This document shows positions 9,766 to 19,094 of a stretch of 64,000 bases of DNA, piece by piece. Below the pieces are notes generated by a model. That model had not been told where the DNA came from. It ran no database searches and saw nothing but the letters and a program-made list of their open reading frames with translations. Location: the NCBI RefSeq assembly GCF_021228795.1, contig NZ_CP089309.1, forward strand, positions 5,081,501 through 5,145,500, given 5' to 3'. A program made the position numbers and the translations under genes. Position 1 is the stretch's first letter; each line of letters starts with the position of its first letter. The DNA comes from Thiocapsa bogorovii (lineage in GTDB: Bacteria > Pseudomonadota > Gammaproteobacteria > Chromatiales > Chromatiaceae).

Positions 9766-10185
9766 ATGGAGCTCAAGGGCAGCAAGACCGAAGCGAGTTT
9801 GAAGGAAGCCTTCGCAGGCGAGTCTCAGGCCAATCGCCGCTACCTCTACTTCGCCGCCAAGGCCGATGTCGAGGGCTACAACGACGTCGCGGCGGTCTTC
9901 CGTTCTACCGCCGAAGGCGAGACAGGCCATGCGCACGGCCACCTCGAATATCTCGAAGCGGTCGGGGATCCGGCCACCGGCTTGCCGATCGGCCCGACCG
10001 GCGACAATCTGCGTGCGGCCATCGCGGGCGAGACCCACGAATACACCGACATGTATCCCGGCATGGCAAAGACCGCGCGTGACGAAGGTTTCGACGAGGT
10101 CGCGGATTGGTTCGAGACGCTGGCCAAGGCCGAGCGCTCGCACGCCAACCGCTTCCAGAAGGCACTCGATAACCTCGACGCCTAA
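9766..10185 (+). CDS. rubrerythrin-like diiron protein lacking the rubredoxin domain
   Basis: 139 residues, four-helix ferritin-like fold. Diiron ligands are recognisable as E19 ([11 protein letters not shown]), E52 with H55 (GETGHAHGH), E89 with H91 ([12 protein letters not shown]) and E123 with H126 (AERSHANRF). Classical rubrerythrin has a C-terminal rubredoxin domain with two CxxC pairs; this protein stops before it, as in erythrin-type proteins. It probably reduces hydrogen peroxide in the cytoplasm with an external electron donor. GAGGAGA precedes the ATG at 9766, and an intrinsic terminator follows. Confidence 0.9.
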   Translation: MELKGSKTEASLKEAFAGESQANRRYLYFAAKADVEGYNDVAAVFRSTAEGETGHAHGHLEYLEAVGDPATGLPIGPTGDNLRAAIAGETHEYTDMYPGMAKTARDEGFDEVADWFETLAKAERSHANRFQKALDNLDA

Positions 10186-10683
10186 ACCGAGTCCCCCGAG
10201 CAACCAGATCGGCTCGGCGGCATGATGTCCATGCTCGGCGCCAAGTACCGCGGCGTCGGGCGCGGCTTAGAGAAAGAGCGCTTCCCCCGACCTTTGTAGG
10301 GAGCGCGAACCGCATGTCGGGGCGACGTGAGTCGCCCCTTCTTGTTTTGAGCTGCGGCGTCGTCCGGATGTCGACGCTCGGGAATCAACTTCACGATTAC
10401 CGAGACCGCCTCGGATCCCTTGTCTGCTTCGTCACCTCGTGCGGCGCAGCCGCGCACGCGTATAATCGCGCCGTGCCCTTCAGCGCTCCAGGCCGCGTTT
10501 TACCGGCGTCCACCAACGACGCCCCAGTAGCAACAGGCCAGATCCGCATGAGGTGGCTCGACCCACCTCGAGCTTTTTCCATTCTTTAGAAGACCGCGTC
10601 AGCTGAGACGCCTGTGAATGATTGCGACGCGGAGTCAGCGTGAGACGAGTGACGATTGCACCCGATGCGGCTTAAAGGACACG
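10186..10683. other. intergenic region between rubrerythrin and cupin genes
   Basis: About 500 bp. It contains the terminator at 10319-10348. The rest has only short overlapping frames without starts or family resemblance. Confidence 0.5.
10319..10348 (+). terminator. intrinsic terminator downstream of the rubrerythrin gene
   Basis: A perfect 8-bp stem GGGGCGAC / GTCGCCCC with a GTGA loop is followed by TTCTTGTTTT. It lies about 135 bp after the rubrerythrin stop. Confidence 0.8.
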
Positions 10684-11187
10684 ATGGAACGATTGCTTGA
10701 ATGGATCAGCGCTCGGCGACCCTGTCGTCTCATCGAAGGCGAGCAGGGCGAGCCCTACCTCGAACGCTACTACCTCCTCGGCGCCTTCGGCTGGCATCTG
10801 TATCTGCACCGCTTCGTCGATTCGGATCCGGACCGCGGGCTTCACGACCACCCCTGGCGACACGCCGTGAGCTTGGTGCTCTCGGGCGGCTATGACGAGA
10901 TCCGCGCACTCGACGGGGACCCGGAGCACATCCGGGCGCGCTTCTGCGCTCCGGGAAGATTCAACAGGCTGCGCGGCTCGGACTATCACCGGGTGGTTTT
11001 GCGTGCGGGCGTCCCGGCTTGGACGCTCTTTATGCATGGCCCGAGAGTCAAGGGCTGGGGATTTCGTCGAGGGGGCTCCGTCCAGGTGATGGCCAAGGAC
11101 GGAAACGACTTTCGACATCGCGATTGGTGGAAACAGGCGCCGACGGGTGCGGAGATCCGTGGGACGGCGCGGATCCGGCCTCGATGA
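10684..11187 (+). CDS. cupin-like hypothetical protein
   Basis: 167 residues. The sequence has a cupin-type metal-binding pattern: HDHPWRH (54-60) followed by a glycine-rich turn (LSGGYDE), then YHRVVLRAGVPAWTLFMHGP. The fold is inferred from these spaced histidines; the activity is unknown. ATG at 10684 is preceded by AAAGGA, while an upstream ATG at 10618 lacks a clear SD. The stop overlaps the start of the Kunitz lipoprotein gene (ATGA), implying translational coupling. Confidence 0.75.
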   Translation: MERLLEWISARRPCRLIEGEQGEPYLERYYLLGAFGWHLYLHRFVDSDPDRGLHDHPWRHAVSLVLSGGYDEIRALDGDPEHIRARFCAPGRFNRLRGSDYHRVVLRAGVPAWTLFMHGPRVKGWGFRRGGSVQVMAKDGNDFRHRDWWKQAPTGAEIRGTARIRPR

Positions 11188-11465
11188 GGGCCGAGCGGCT
11201 CGTCCGGTTGCGCGTTCCGGTGCTCGTGATCCTCATGGCGAGTCTATCGGGATGTGGCGGTGCTTCCTCGGGAGGCGCACGCGAGGAGCTTCCCGTCGCC
11301 TGTCTCGTCAAACCCGACCCCGGCCCCTGCCGCTCCAATCAACGCGGGTTCTATTACGATTATCGAGACGATCGCTGCAAGGCATTCACCTACGGCGGTT
11401 GCGCGGGTCGGGTGCCGTTTCCCACCCTGAAGCACTGTTTGGACTTCTGCGGGGCAAAGCGGTGA
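11184..11465 (+). CDS. lipoprotein with a Kunitz/BPTI-type domain
   Basis: 93 residues. The signal sequence ends in lipobox LSGC (Cys24), predicting a lipid-anchored periplasmic or outer-membrane protein. The mature part is essentially one Kunitz domain with six cysteines at 40, 49, 65, 73, 85 and 89, spaced 8-15-7-11-3. BPTI is 8-15-7-12-3. The conserved YGGC is present. The residue after the second Cys (P1 in BPTI) is Arg50, which predicts inhibition of trypsin-like proteases. Kunitz domains are mainly animal and are uncommon in bacteria. The gene starts inside the stop codon of the cupin gene. Confidence 0.88.
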   Translation: MRAERLVRLRVPVLVILMASLSGCGGASSGGAREELPVACLVKPDPGPCRSNQRGFYYDYRDDRCKAFTYGGCAGRVPFPTLKHCLDFCGAKR

Positions 11466-11576
11466 TCCTCGGGGCCGGTCACGTGAAAGGCGACATCGGT
11501 TATCCGTCATCGGTGATCGGCTCTTAGGCAATCTCCGGCATCGCTTCCCCGCGAGGCGACGATAAGTCGCCGACAG

Positions 11577-13304
11577 TCAGCGCCTCTTCGGCGGCAGCAG
11601 ATCCGTGATCGACCCGTGCGCCATCTCGGCGGCGAGCCCGATGGTTTCGTTCAGGGTCGGATGCGGATGAATGGTCAGGCCGATGTCTTCCATGTCCGCG
11701 CCCATCTCAAGCGCCAGAACAGCCTCGCCGATCAGCTCGCCGGCGTTCGGGCCGACGATGCCTGCGCCCAGGATGCGCTTGGTCTCCGGATCGAAGAGCA
11801 GCTTGGTCAGACCCTCGTCGCGATGGATGCCGAGTGCGCGGCCGCTTGCGGCCCAAGGGAAGACGCCTTTCTCATAGGCGATGCCATTGGCCTTGGCATC
11901 GGTTTCTGTGAGGCCCATCCAGGCGACCTCGGGGTCGGTGTAGGCGACCGAGGGGATGGTCATGGGATCGAAGAGGGCCGGCATCCCGGCGATGACCTCG
12001 GCCGCGACCTTGGCTTCGTGGGTCGCCTTGTGGGCGAGCATCGGCCCGCCGACCACGTCGCCGATGGCGAAGATGTTCGGCACGTTCGTGCGCATGTGGG
12101 CATCGACCTTGATGAACCCGTGCTGATCGACCTTCACCCCCGCCGCCTCGGCGTTGACGAGCTTCCCGTTCGGGCGTCGGCCGATGGCGACCAGTACCTT
12201 GTCGTAGACCTCCTCGCCCGGTTTTTTGCCCTCGAACACAACCTTGATGCCTTCGGCCGTGGCGCTCATCTGCGCGACCTTCGTTTCGAGTCGGATGGTG
12301 CTGTAGCGCTTCTTGATGACCTTTTCGAGCGCGCGCACGAGGTCGATGTCCGCACCGGGCATCAACTGATCCTTCATCTCGACGACCTCGACGGTCGAGC
12401 CGAGTGCACTGTAGACGCTTGCCATCTCGAGTCCGATGATGCCGCCGCCGACGATGAGGAGGCGCTCGGGAATGTCTGCGATCTCGAGCGCGTCGGTGGA
12501 GTCCATGACACGCGGGTCGTCATGCGGAAACCCAGGGATCTTCATGGGCGCCGAGCCGCACGCGATGATGCAGTGGTCGAACAGGATCCGGACCGGACCA
12601 CCGGGTTGGGCCACGGCGATCCGGTTGGGTGCTTCGAACCGACCGGTGCCCTGGATCACGTCGACTCGACGTTGCTTCGCCATGGTCGCGAGACCGCCGG
12701 TGAGCTTGGCGACCACCTGCTCCTTGCCCGTGCGCATCTTTTCGAGGTCGATCTCGGGCGCACCGAAGGTCACGCCCATGGTGCCCAGGGTCTTGACCTC
12801 TTCGAGGATGGCGGCGGTGTGCAGCAGCGCCTTCGAGGGAATACAGCCGACGTTCAGACAGACGCCGCCGAGTGTGTGGTAGCGTTCGATCAGCACGACC
12901 TTCTTGCCGAGGTCGGCGGCGCGAAAGGCGGCGGTGTAACCTCCGGGGCCGGCGCCGAGGACCACGACCTCCGTGACGATCTCCTGCGACGCGGCGGCAG
13001 CCGTGTTCGCGGACGCTTTCACCGGTTCGGAGGCGCCCGCAGCCTGTACCTCCTTGACCTCGAGCGTCACGATGAGTGTGCCTTCCGAGATTCGATCGCC
13101 CACCGCGACCTCGACCGTGCGCACGATCCCGGCACGCGGCGCCGGGATCTCCATGCTCGCCTTGTCGCTTTCGAGGGTGATCAGCGACGCCTCTTCGATC
13201 ACAGGGTCACCCGGGGAGACCAAGACCTCGATGACCTCCACGTCCTCGAAGTCTCCGATGTCCGGTACCTTGACCTCGATGATGTCGCCGCTCTTGTCGT
13301 TCAT
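11577..13304 (-). CDS. lpdA: dihydrolipoamide dehydrogenase with N-terminal lipoyl domain (PDH E3)
   Basis: 575 residues. Residues 1-85 form a lipoyl domain with the acceptor lysine K48 in ESDKASMEIP. After an Ala/Thr linker comes a flavoprotein: FAD-binding GAGPGGYTAAFRAA (about 118-130), redox disulfide C149-x4-C154 in GGVCLNVGCIPSKA, NAD-binding GGGIIGLEMASVY, and the C-terminal HPHPTLNE His-Glu pair. It reoxidises dihydrolipoyl groups of the E2 core. E3 with its own lipoyl domain is known from Neisseria- and Ralstonia-type complexes. ATG at 13304 was chosen because it begins the lipoyl domain. It is the last gene of aceE-aceF-lpdA. Confidence 0.95.
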   Translation of the reverse strand: MNDKSGDIIEVKVPDIGDFEDVEVIEVLVSPGDPVIEEASLITLESDKASMEIPAPRAGIVRTVEVAVGDRISEGTLIVTLEVKEVQAAGASEPVKASANTAAAASQEIVTEVVVLGAGPGGYTAAFRAADLGKKVVLIERYHTLGGVCLNVGCIPSKALLHTAAILEEVKTLGTMGVTFGAPEIDLEKMRTGKEQVVAKLTGGLATMAKQRRVDVIQGTGRFEAPNRIAVAQPGGPVRILFDHCIIACGSAPMKIPGFPHDDPRVMDSTDALEIADIPERLLIVGGGIIGLEMASVYSALGSTVEVVEMKDQLMPGADIDLVRALEKVIKKRYSTIRLETKVAQMSATAEGIKVVFEGKKPGEEVYDKVLVAIGRRPNGKLVNAEAAGVKVDQHGFIKVDAHMRTNVPNIFAIGDVVGGPMLAHKATHEAKVAAEVIAGMPALFDPMTIPSVAYTDPEVAWMGLTETDAKANGIAYEKGVFPWAASGRALGIHRDEGLTKLLFDPETKRILGAGIVGPNAGELIGEAVLALEMGADMEDIGLTIHPHPTLNETIGLAAEMAHGSITDLLPPKRR

Positions 13305-13515
13305 GGTGTGATTCTTCTCTTGGGGCCGCAACGGCCGCGCGATGATGATGGCTCGATAGCGCCCAATCCTAGACGAAAGCGTGTCGCGAGGCGAAACCCT
13401 CGACCCTATTCACTGCATTGCGTTCGGGCGTCGCGCACGTGCGTGGGCCCCGGGTATCGACCGCGGGAGCCGAGGCGAGGCACAGGCAAACATGCCCCGC
13501 CTCCACGAGCCGGCC

Positions 13516-15258
13516 TCACAGCAGGAGCTGACGAAGATCTCCGAGCAGCTCCCCGAGCAGGCTGGTGAAGCGCGCCCCGTCGGCCCCGTCGACGACACGG
13601 TGATCGTAGGACAGGGACAGCGGGAGCATCAGGCGCGGCTCGAAGCTCTGGCCGTTCCACACCGGCTTGGTCGTCGCGCGCGAGACCCCGAGGATGGCGA
13701 CCTCGGGCGCGTTCACGATCGGCGTGAAGGCGGTCCCGCCGATACCGCCGAGGCTGGAAATGGAGAAACACCCGCCTTGCATGTCGCCCGGCAGCAGCTT
13801 GCCGTTGCGCGCCTTGTCGCCGAGATCGGAGAGCTCCGCGGCCAGGGCATAGATGCCTTTCTTGTCGACATCGCGCACGACCGGGACGACCAGGCCCTGC
13901 GGCGTATCGACCGCCACACCGATATGGGTGAAGTGCTTGAGCACCAGACCCTCGCCGTCCGTTGTCAGCGAGGCCTTGAGGACGGGCATCCGGTTCAGGG
14001 CCGTCGCGACCGCCTTGAGGAGGAAGGGAACAAAGGTCAGCTTGATGCCCTTTTCGGTGGCCTGAGCCTTTTGCGCCTTGCGGAAGTCCTCGAGGGAGGT
14101 GATGTCTGCCTCGTCGAATTGCGTGACGTGCGGCACGGAAAGCCAGCAGCGGTGCAGATGTCGACCGCTGAGCTTCTTGATGCGCGACAGTTCGGTGACC
14201 TCGACCGGGCCGAACTTGGCGAAATCAATCTCGGGCGCGGCGGGCAAGGCGAAGGGCAGGGCGCCGCCGGCGGGCCCGCTCGGAGCACCTTGCGCGAGCG
14301 CGTGCTTGACGAAGCCCTGGACGTCGTCCTTGAGCACGCGACCCTTCGGCCCTGACCCCTTGACGAATTTCAGGTCGACGCCGAGCTCGCGAGCGAACCG
14401 TCTCACTGTGGGGCTCGCATGGGCCTTGCGGCCTTTGGCGATGGCTGCCATGTCCTCGGGGCGTGGCAGCACCGGCGCGGGTCGGCGCTCGGATTCACCG
14501 GGTGCGCGCTTCGCGTTCGATGACGGCCCCGGCGGTGCTTCGAGCTCTTCGGCCGTGTTCGCAGCCATCGGCGAGGCCGTTGCGATCGGCTCGCCGCTGT
14601 CGATCTCGCCGTCGGTGCGAAGCGTGAGGATGAGATCGCCCTGGTTGAGGGTATCTCCGACCTTGACGGCCAGCTCCTCGACGATACCTGCGTTTGGAGA
14701 AGGGATTTCCATCGTGGCCTTGTCGCTCTCGAGCGTGAGGAGCGACTGGTCGACCTCGATGCGATCTCCCGGAGCGATCAGGACCTCGACGACCGGGATG
14801 TCGGAAAAATCGCCGATATCGGGCAGGACCACGGAGATGGTCTCGCCGCTGCTCGGCCCATGCCGAGCAGTCGACTTCGGTAGCGGCGGCGACGCAGGAG
14901 CCGGGGAGGCCGCGCGAGACGTCAGGGGGGCGGCGAGCGGCTCGCCCGACCCGGCTTGCGCAGACCGCGTTTCGCCGGCTGCGTTCTCTTCGGGTGCCGC
15001 CTCCTCCGAGCCGGTACCATCTGTCTCGACGCTCATCAGGGGATCCCCCTGACTGACCCGGTCTCCGATCTTGACCTTCAACGCTTTGATCACCCCCGCC
15101 AGGGGCGAGGGGATCTCGATGGTCGCCTTGTCGCTTTCCAGGCTGAGGATCGATTGCTCGGCCTCGATCCGGTCGCCTGGCGCGACGAGGATCTCGATCA
15201 CCTCGACGTCCGAGAAGTCCCCGATGTCCGGCAGCAGAATATCTTCGACGGTTGCCAC
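13516..15258 (-). CDS. aceF: pyruvate dehydrogenase E2, dihydrolipoyllysine acetyltransferase
   Basis: 580 residues. Two lipoyl domains (lysines K44 and K180, each in ESDKAT) are joined by Ala/Pro-rich linkers. Then comes a peripheral-subunit-binding domain (ASPTVRRFARELGVDL to KGRVLKDDV, roughly 280-315) and a C-terminal acetyltransferase core ending in YDHRVVDGADGARF with the catalytic His and Asp. E. coli AceF has three lipoyl domains; two here plus the lipoylated E3 is the alternative pattern. It transfers the acetyl group from E1 to CoA. The 209-bp gap to aceE is filled by two palindromic repeats. Confidence 0.96.
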   Translation of the reverse strand: MATVEDILLPDIGDFSDVEVIEILVAPGDRIEAEQSILSLESDKATIEIPSPLAGVIKALKVKIGDRVSQGDPLMSVETDGTGSEEAAPEENAAGETRSAQAGSGEPLAAPLTSRAASPAPASPPLPKSTARHGPSSGETISVVLPDIGDFSDIPVVEVLIAPGDRIEVDQSLLTLESDKATMEIPSPNAGIVEELAVKVGDTLNQGDLILTLRTDGEIDSGEPIATASPMAANTAEELEAPPGPSSNAKRAPGESERRPAPVLPRPEDMAAIAKGRKAHASPTVRRFARELGVDLKFVKGSGPKGRVLKDDVQGFVKHALAQGAPSGPAGGALPFALPAAPEIDFAKFGPVEVTELSRIKKLSGRHLHRCWLSVPHVTQFDEADITSLEDFRKAQKAQATEKGIKLTFVPFLLKAVATALNRMPVLKASLTTDGEGLVLKHFTHIGVAVDTPQGLVVPVVRDVDKKGIYALAAELSDLGDKARNGKLLPGDMQGGCFSISSLGGIGGTAFTPIVNAPEVAILGVSRATTKPVWNGQSFEPRLMLPLSLSYDHRVVDGADGARFTSLLGELLGDLRQLLL

Positions 15259-15273
15259 GCTCTGTCCTCCCTA

Positions 15274-15355
15274 AACCGCGTCCGGGGCGATCACCACGGA
15301 TCCCTGTGGTGGGCGGCCCTGGCTGAGCCGGGCGGTTCGGCCCGGACGCGGTTTA
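15274..15355. repeat. ~85-bp palindromic repeat, type 1 (copy B)
   Basis: Left arm TAAACCGCGTCCGGG pairs perfectly with right arm CCCGGACGCGGTTTA; the repeat is 82 bp. The interior can form a smaller hairpin (CACCAC...GTGGTG). It lies between aceE and aceF. Confidence 0.85.
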
Positions 15356-15375
15356 GCCATAGATTTTAGATGTCC

Positions 15376-15460
15376 TAAACCGCGTCGGCCGAGCGCTTCG
15401 TAGAACCTTGTATGTCGGTAGGTTCACCGAAGCAACGCGTGTCATGCCGGACGCGGTTTA
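15376..15460. repeat. ~85-bp palindromic repeat, type 1 (copy C)
   Basis: TAAACCGCGTC pairs with GACGCGGTTTA, 85 bp apart end to end. It follows copy B after a 20-bp AT-rich linker and ends 8 bp before the aceE stop codon, so it lies in the aceE-aceF spacer. Confidence 0.85.
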
Positions 15461-15467
15461 GCGCGGT

Positions 15468-18122
15468 TCAGATCGTCACCGGGTTGGGTTTTTCCGGGTC
15501 GATACGGTATTTCCGAATGGCCTCGGAGACCGTCGCGGTCGGGATCTCGCCCTCGTCCGCCAATGCCTTGAGTGCGGCGACGACGATGTAGTAACGATTC
15601 ACCTCGAAGAATTTTCGGAGCTGGCTGCGCATATCGCTCCGCCCGAAGCCGTCGGTCCCGAGCACCAGGTAATGGCGCGGGATGTAGGGGCGGATCTGAT
15701 CGGCGTAGGTTCGGATATAGTCGGTGGCGGCAATGATCGGACCCTGGGTCCCGGCCAGCTGCTCCTCGACATACGTGGTTCGTTGGGGCTGGTCGGAGTG
15801 GAGCATGTTCCAGCGCTCCACATCGATGCCCTCGCGCCGCAGCTCGTTGAAGCTGGTGACGCTCCAGACATCGGCGCCGACGTTGAAGTCCTTGGCGAGC
15901 AGCTCGGCCGCGGCCAAGACCTCCCGCAGGATGGTCCCGGCGCCGAGCAACTGGACCCGGTGGGTATGCTCCTCGCCCTGATGAACCCGATACATGCCCT
16001 TGAGGATCCCGGCCTCGGCGCCCTCGGGCAGCGCCGGCTGAACGTAATTCTCGTTCATCGCCGTGACGTAGTAGAAGACGTTTTCCTTCTCCCGATACAT
16101 GCGGCGCAAGCCATCCTGGACGATGACGGCGAGCTCGTAAGCGTAAGCCGGATCGTAAGCGACACAGTTCGGGATGGTCGCGGCGACCACCATGCTGTGG
16201 CCGTCCTGATGCTGCAAACCCTCGCCGGCGAGCGTGGTGCGTCCGGCGGTGCCGCCGATGAGGAAGCCGCGCGCCTGCATGTCGCCCGCCGCCCAGGCGA
16301 GATCCCCGATGCGCTGGAATCCGAACATCGAGTAGTAGATATAGAAGGGGATCATGCTCTGACCGTGGTTCGCGTAGGCGGTGGCCGCGGCGATCCAGGA
16401 CGACATGGCTCCCGCCTCGTTGATGCCTTCCTGCAGGATCTGACCCTTCTTGTCCTCCCGGTAGTACATGACCTGATCGGCATCGACCGGCTCGTAGAGC
16501 TGTCCGATCGAGGAGTAGATGCCGAGCTGTCGGAACATGCCCTCCATGCCGAAGGTGCGTGCCTCGTCCGGAACAATGGGGACCAGGTACTTGCCGATCG
16601 CCTTGTCGCGTACCAGGATGGTGAGGATGCGCACCAGCGCCATGGTGGTCGACATCTCCTTGTCGCCGCTGCCTTCCAGGAGCGGCTTGAAGGCATCCAG
16701 CTCGGGGATCGGCAGCACGGCGGCCTCGTCGCGACGCGCCGGCAGGAAGCCGCCGAGCCGCTCTCGGGCCTCGTGCATATATTGCATCTCGGGGCTGTCC
16801 TGAGGTGGCTTGTAGAAGGGCGCGGCGCCGATCTGGTCGTCCGAGATCGGAATATTGAAGCGATCACGGAAGGCCTTGAGGTGCGTTTCACCCATCTTCT
16901 TCTGTGAGTGGGTGATGTTCATTCCCTCGCCGGCCACACCCATGCCGTAACCCTTGACCGTCTTGGCCAGGATGACCGTCGGCTTGCCGTTCATGCGCAT
17001 GGCTGCGTCGTAGGCCGCGTAGACCTTGGCCGGGTCATGACCGCCGCGGTTCAGGCGCCAAATGTCCTCGTCGGTCATGTTGGCGACCATCTCCTTGAGC
17101 TCTGGGTACTTCCCGAAGAAATGCTCGCGGGTATAGGCGCCGCCCTTGGCCTTGTAGGCCTGGTAGTCGCCGTCGACACATTCTTCCATGCGCTTCAGGA
17201 GCAAACCCTGCTTGTCGCGCGCGAGCAAGGGGTCCCAGTAACTACCCCAGACGACCTTGACGACGTTCCAGCCGGCGCCGCGGAAGACCGCCTCCAGCTC
17301 CTGGATGATCTTGCCGTTGCCGCGCACCGGGCCGTCAAGACGTTGCAGGTTACAGTTGACCACGAACACCAGGTTGTCGAGACGCTCGCGCGCCGCAAGA
17401 GAGATGGCGCCCAGCGATTCGGGTTCGTCCATCTCGCCGTCGCCAAGGAAGGCCCAGACCTTACGCTCGCTCGTGTTGACCAACCCGCGATCGTTCAGAT
17501 AGCGCATGAAGCGCGCCTGATAGATGGCCATCAGCGGACCCAACCCCATCGAGACGGTCGGGAACTGCCAGAAGTTGGGCATCAACCAAGGGTGCGGATA
17601 CGAGGACAGGCCGTTGCCGTCGACCTCCTGGCGGAAGTTGTAGAGCTGCTCCTCGCTGATGCGTCCCTCCAGAAACGCGCGTGCATAGATGCCGGGCGCC
17701 GCATGGCCCTGGAAGAAGATGAGATCACCGCCGTGATCCTTGTCGCGCGCACGGAAGAAGTGGTTGTAGCCTACGTCGACGAGGGTGGCCGAGGAGGCGA
17801 AGCTCGAAATATGGCCGCCGAGCTCGGTCGAGAGCCGATTCGCTTGAACCACCATCGCCATCGCGTTCCAGCGCACGAAGGAGCGAATGCGCCGCTCCAT
17901 CGCGCGATCGCCGGGGAAGCGTTCCTGCTGCTGCACCGGAATGGTGTTCACGTAGGCGGTGTTGGCGGTGAACGGGAGATAAGCCCCCGAGCGGCGCGCC
18001 TTGTCGATCAGTCGCTCAAGCAAAAAATGGGCGCGCTCGACGCCTTCGTTCTCGAGCACGGCATCGAGCGAATCGAGCCATTCCTGTGTCTCTTGGGGAT
18101 CGATATCGGGCTTGTTGGTCAT
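15468..18122 (-). CDS. aceE: pyruvate dehydrogenase E1 component (homodimeric type)
   Basis: 884 residues, typical of the single-chain gammaproteobacterial E1. It decarboxylates pyruvate with thiamine diphosphate and reductively acetylates E2. The ThDP motif begins at GDGEMDEPES and runs to NCNLQRLDGPVRGNGK. The N-terminal WLDSLDAVLENEGVERA is characteristic of AceE, and SSFASSATLVDVGYNHFFR and GLQHQDGHS are conserved active-site regions. It is the first gene of the aceE-aceF-lpdA cluster; a 475-bp upstream region should contain the promoter. Confidence 0.97.
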   Translation of the reverse strand: MTNKPDIDPQETQEWLDSLDAVLENEGVERAHFLLERLIDKARRSGAYLPFTANTAYVNTIPVQQQERFPGDRAMERRIRSFVRWNAMAMVVQANRLSTELGGHISSFASSATLVDVGYNHFFRARDKDHGGDLIFFQGHAAPGIYARAFLEGRISEEQLYNFRQEVDGNGLSSYPHPWLMPNFWQFPTVSMGLGPLMAIYQARFMRYLNDRGLVNTSERKVWAFLGDGEMDEPESLGAISLAARERLDNLVFVVNCNLQRLDGPVRGNGKIIQELEAVFRGAGWNVVKVVWGSYWDPLLARDKQGLLLKRMEECVDGDYQAYKAKGGAYTREHFFGKYPELKEMVANMTDEDIWRLNRGGHDPAKVYAAYDAAMRMNGKPTVILAKTVKGYGMGVAGEGMNITHSQKKMGETHLKAFRDRFNIPISDDQIGAAPFYKPPQDSPEMQYMHEARERLGGFLPARRDEAAVLPIPELDAFKPLLEGSGDKEMSTTMALVRILTILVRDKAIGKYLVPIVPDEARTFGMEGMFRQLGIYSSIGQLYEPVDADQVMYYREDKKGQILQEGINEAGAMSSWIAAATAYANHGQSMIPFYIYYSMFGFQRIGDLAWAAGDMQARGFLIGGTAGRTTLAGEGLQHQDGHSMVVAATIPNCVAYDPAYAYELAVIVQDGLRRMYREKENVFYYVTAMNENYVQPALPEGAEAGILKGMYRVHQGEEHTHRVQLLGAGTILREVLAAAELLAKDFNVGADVWSVTSFNELRREGIDVERWNMLHSDQPQRTTYVEEQLAGTQGPIIAATDYIRTYADQIRPYIPRHYLVLGTDGFGRSDMRSQLRKFFEVNRYYIVVAALKALADEGEIPTATVSEAIRKYRIDPEKPNPVTI

Positions 18123-18598
18123 GATGTTTCCCGGAAGCGGTCGAAGCGGTCGGCACGGGCAAAGCGCGGATTATACCAGCGCTCCGAGTCTGCAATGCTA
18201 AGAATGTAGGTGGTCAATGCACGTCGGGACGGAGGCAGCCTCCAGCTTTCAGCCTTCAGTCTCCAGCCTCCAGCGATCAGCCGCCGGCCTTTCGGTGAGC
18301 GCGCCGCAAAGCGCCGGGGCGCCGGTGTAAAACCGCACGACTGTCTCGTACTGGATCCGGTTCGTGTGGAAACCCCGTCGGGCTCGCCCTGGACCTGCGG
18401 CGCCTGCTGGCCGTGTGAAGGGTCGTCGGCGCTCGCGATGCCGCCTTCAGATTCATCTATCCGGCGGCATGTCCGGGCTTTTCCCGGTGTCTTTTCGGTC
18501 CGTTGTTTGGGCCTTGATGGCGCCTTAAGTCGGGTCTCGGACGACGTCGCGTTGACGCGCGTATGTTGCGAAGTGCAGCCGCTGTCTCGTTCGAGGTT
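18123..18598. other. intergenic region upstream of aceE
   Basis: About 475 bp between aceE and the CWC-domain gene. It holds the heptanucleotide repeat at 18236-18284. No credible gene was seen in the remainder. It should carry the aceE promoter. Confidence 0.5.
18236..18284. repeat. heptanucleotide tandem repeat (CAG(C/T)NNN)x7
   Basis: Seven consecutive 7-bp units each start with CAGC or CAGT (for example CAGCCTC, CAGCTTT, CAGCCTT, CAGTCTC). The same CCTCCAG core occurs at 40204 and 60661. Confidence 0.75.
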
Positions 18599-18826
18599 TC
18601 AATCGGCCGCTTGGCGATCGACGTCCGATGCGCCGCGCTCGCTGCACAAGCGGTTGACCTGCTCCAGACAGGTCACGCAAAGACAGTCCCGATACCGGTC
18701 TCCGAGGTATTCGAGCGCCTCCGCGGTAAGCACGACGCTCAGGCATCCGCATCGCTCGACCCGGTTTGCTTTGCATTCGAAGCTGGATCCGCAGCGCGGA
18801 CAGGTCTTCATCTCGTGCTTGCCCAT
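18599..18826 (-). CDS. small cysteine-rich CWC-type zinc-ribbon protein
   Basis: 75 residues with eight cysteines. CPRCGSSFECKA is followed by RCGC and then CLCVTC and LC. This spacing resembles the cysteine-rich CWC family, small proteins of unknown function that probably bind zinc. ATG at 18826 starts MGKHEMKTCPRC; the frame stays open upstream to 19096 but loses this character. A weak GAGAG lies at SD distance. It is divergent from cbiZ. Confidence 0.7.
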   Translation of the reverse strand: MGKHEMKTCPRCGSSFECKANRVERCGCLSVVLTAEALEYLGDRYRDCLCVTCLEQVNRLCSERGASDVDRQAAD

Positions 18827-19094
18827 GCGCGTTGCTCTCGCTATCCGTGTTGGCGGGTGGATTGATCGACCGTCTTTTCGGTGTGGCCGAATGATGGGGC
18901 ACAGAACCCGGTAGACGGATCCACTGATGCAGGTGATTTGCACACAACCAGAGTCTACACCCTCGCCGCGACACCTCGCAGACCCGTATGCGCCGTCTTC
19001 GTTGCAGCCGCGCCGTCGCTTGCGATAGCCTCGCGCGGCTGTCGCTCCGTCGCGCGATGGCCATCCATCCCCGTTTCCGTGATCGAGGTCCCGC

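Noticed and set aside
11616-13568. 650-residue open frame opposite lpdA
   Set aside because: It runs antisense through all lpdA domains and has no family resemblance; GC-rich codon bias leaves the opposite strand open.
18827-19094. cobalamin riboswitch upstream of cbiZ
   Set aside because: A CCACTG-like string occurs but the B12 box and the conserved core were not recognisable; a covariance search would decide.
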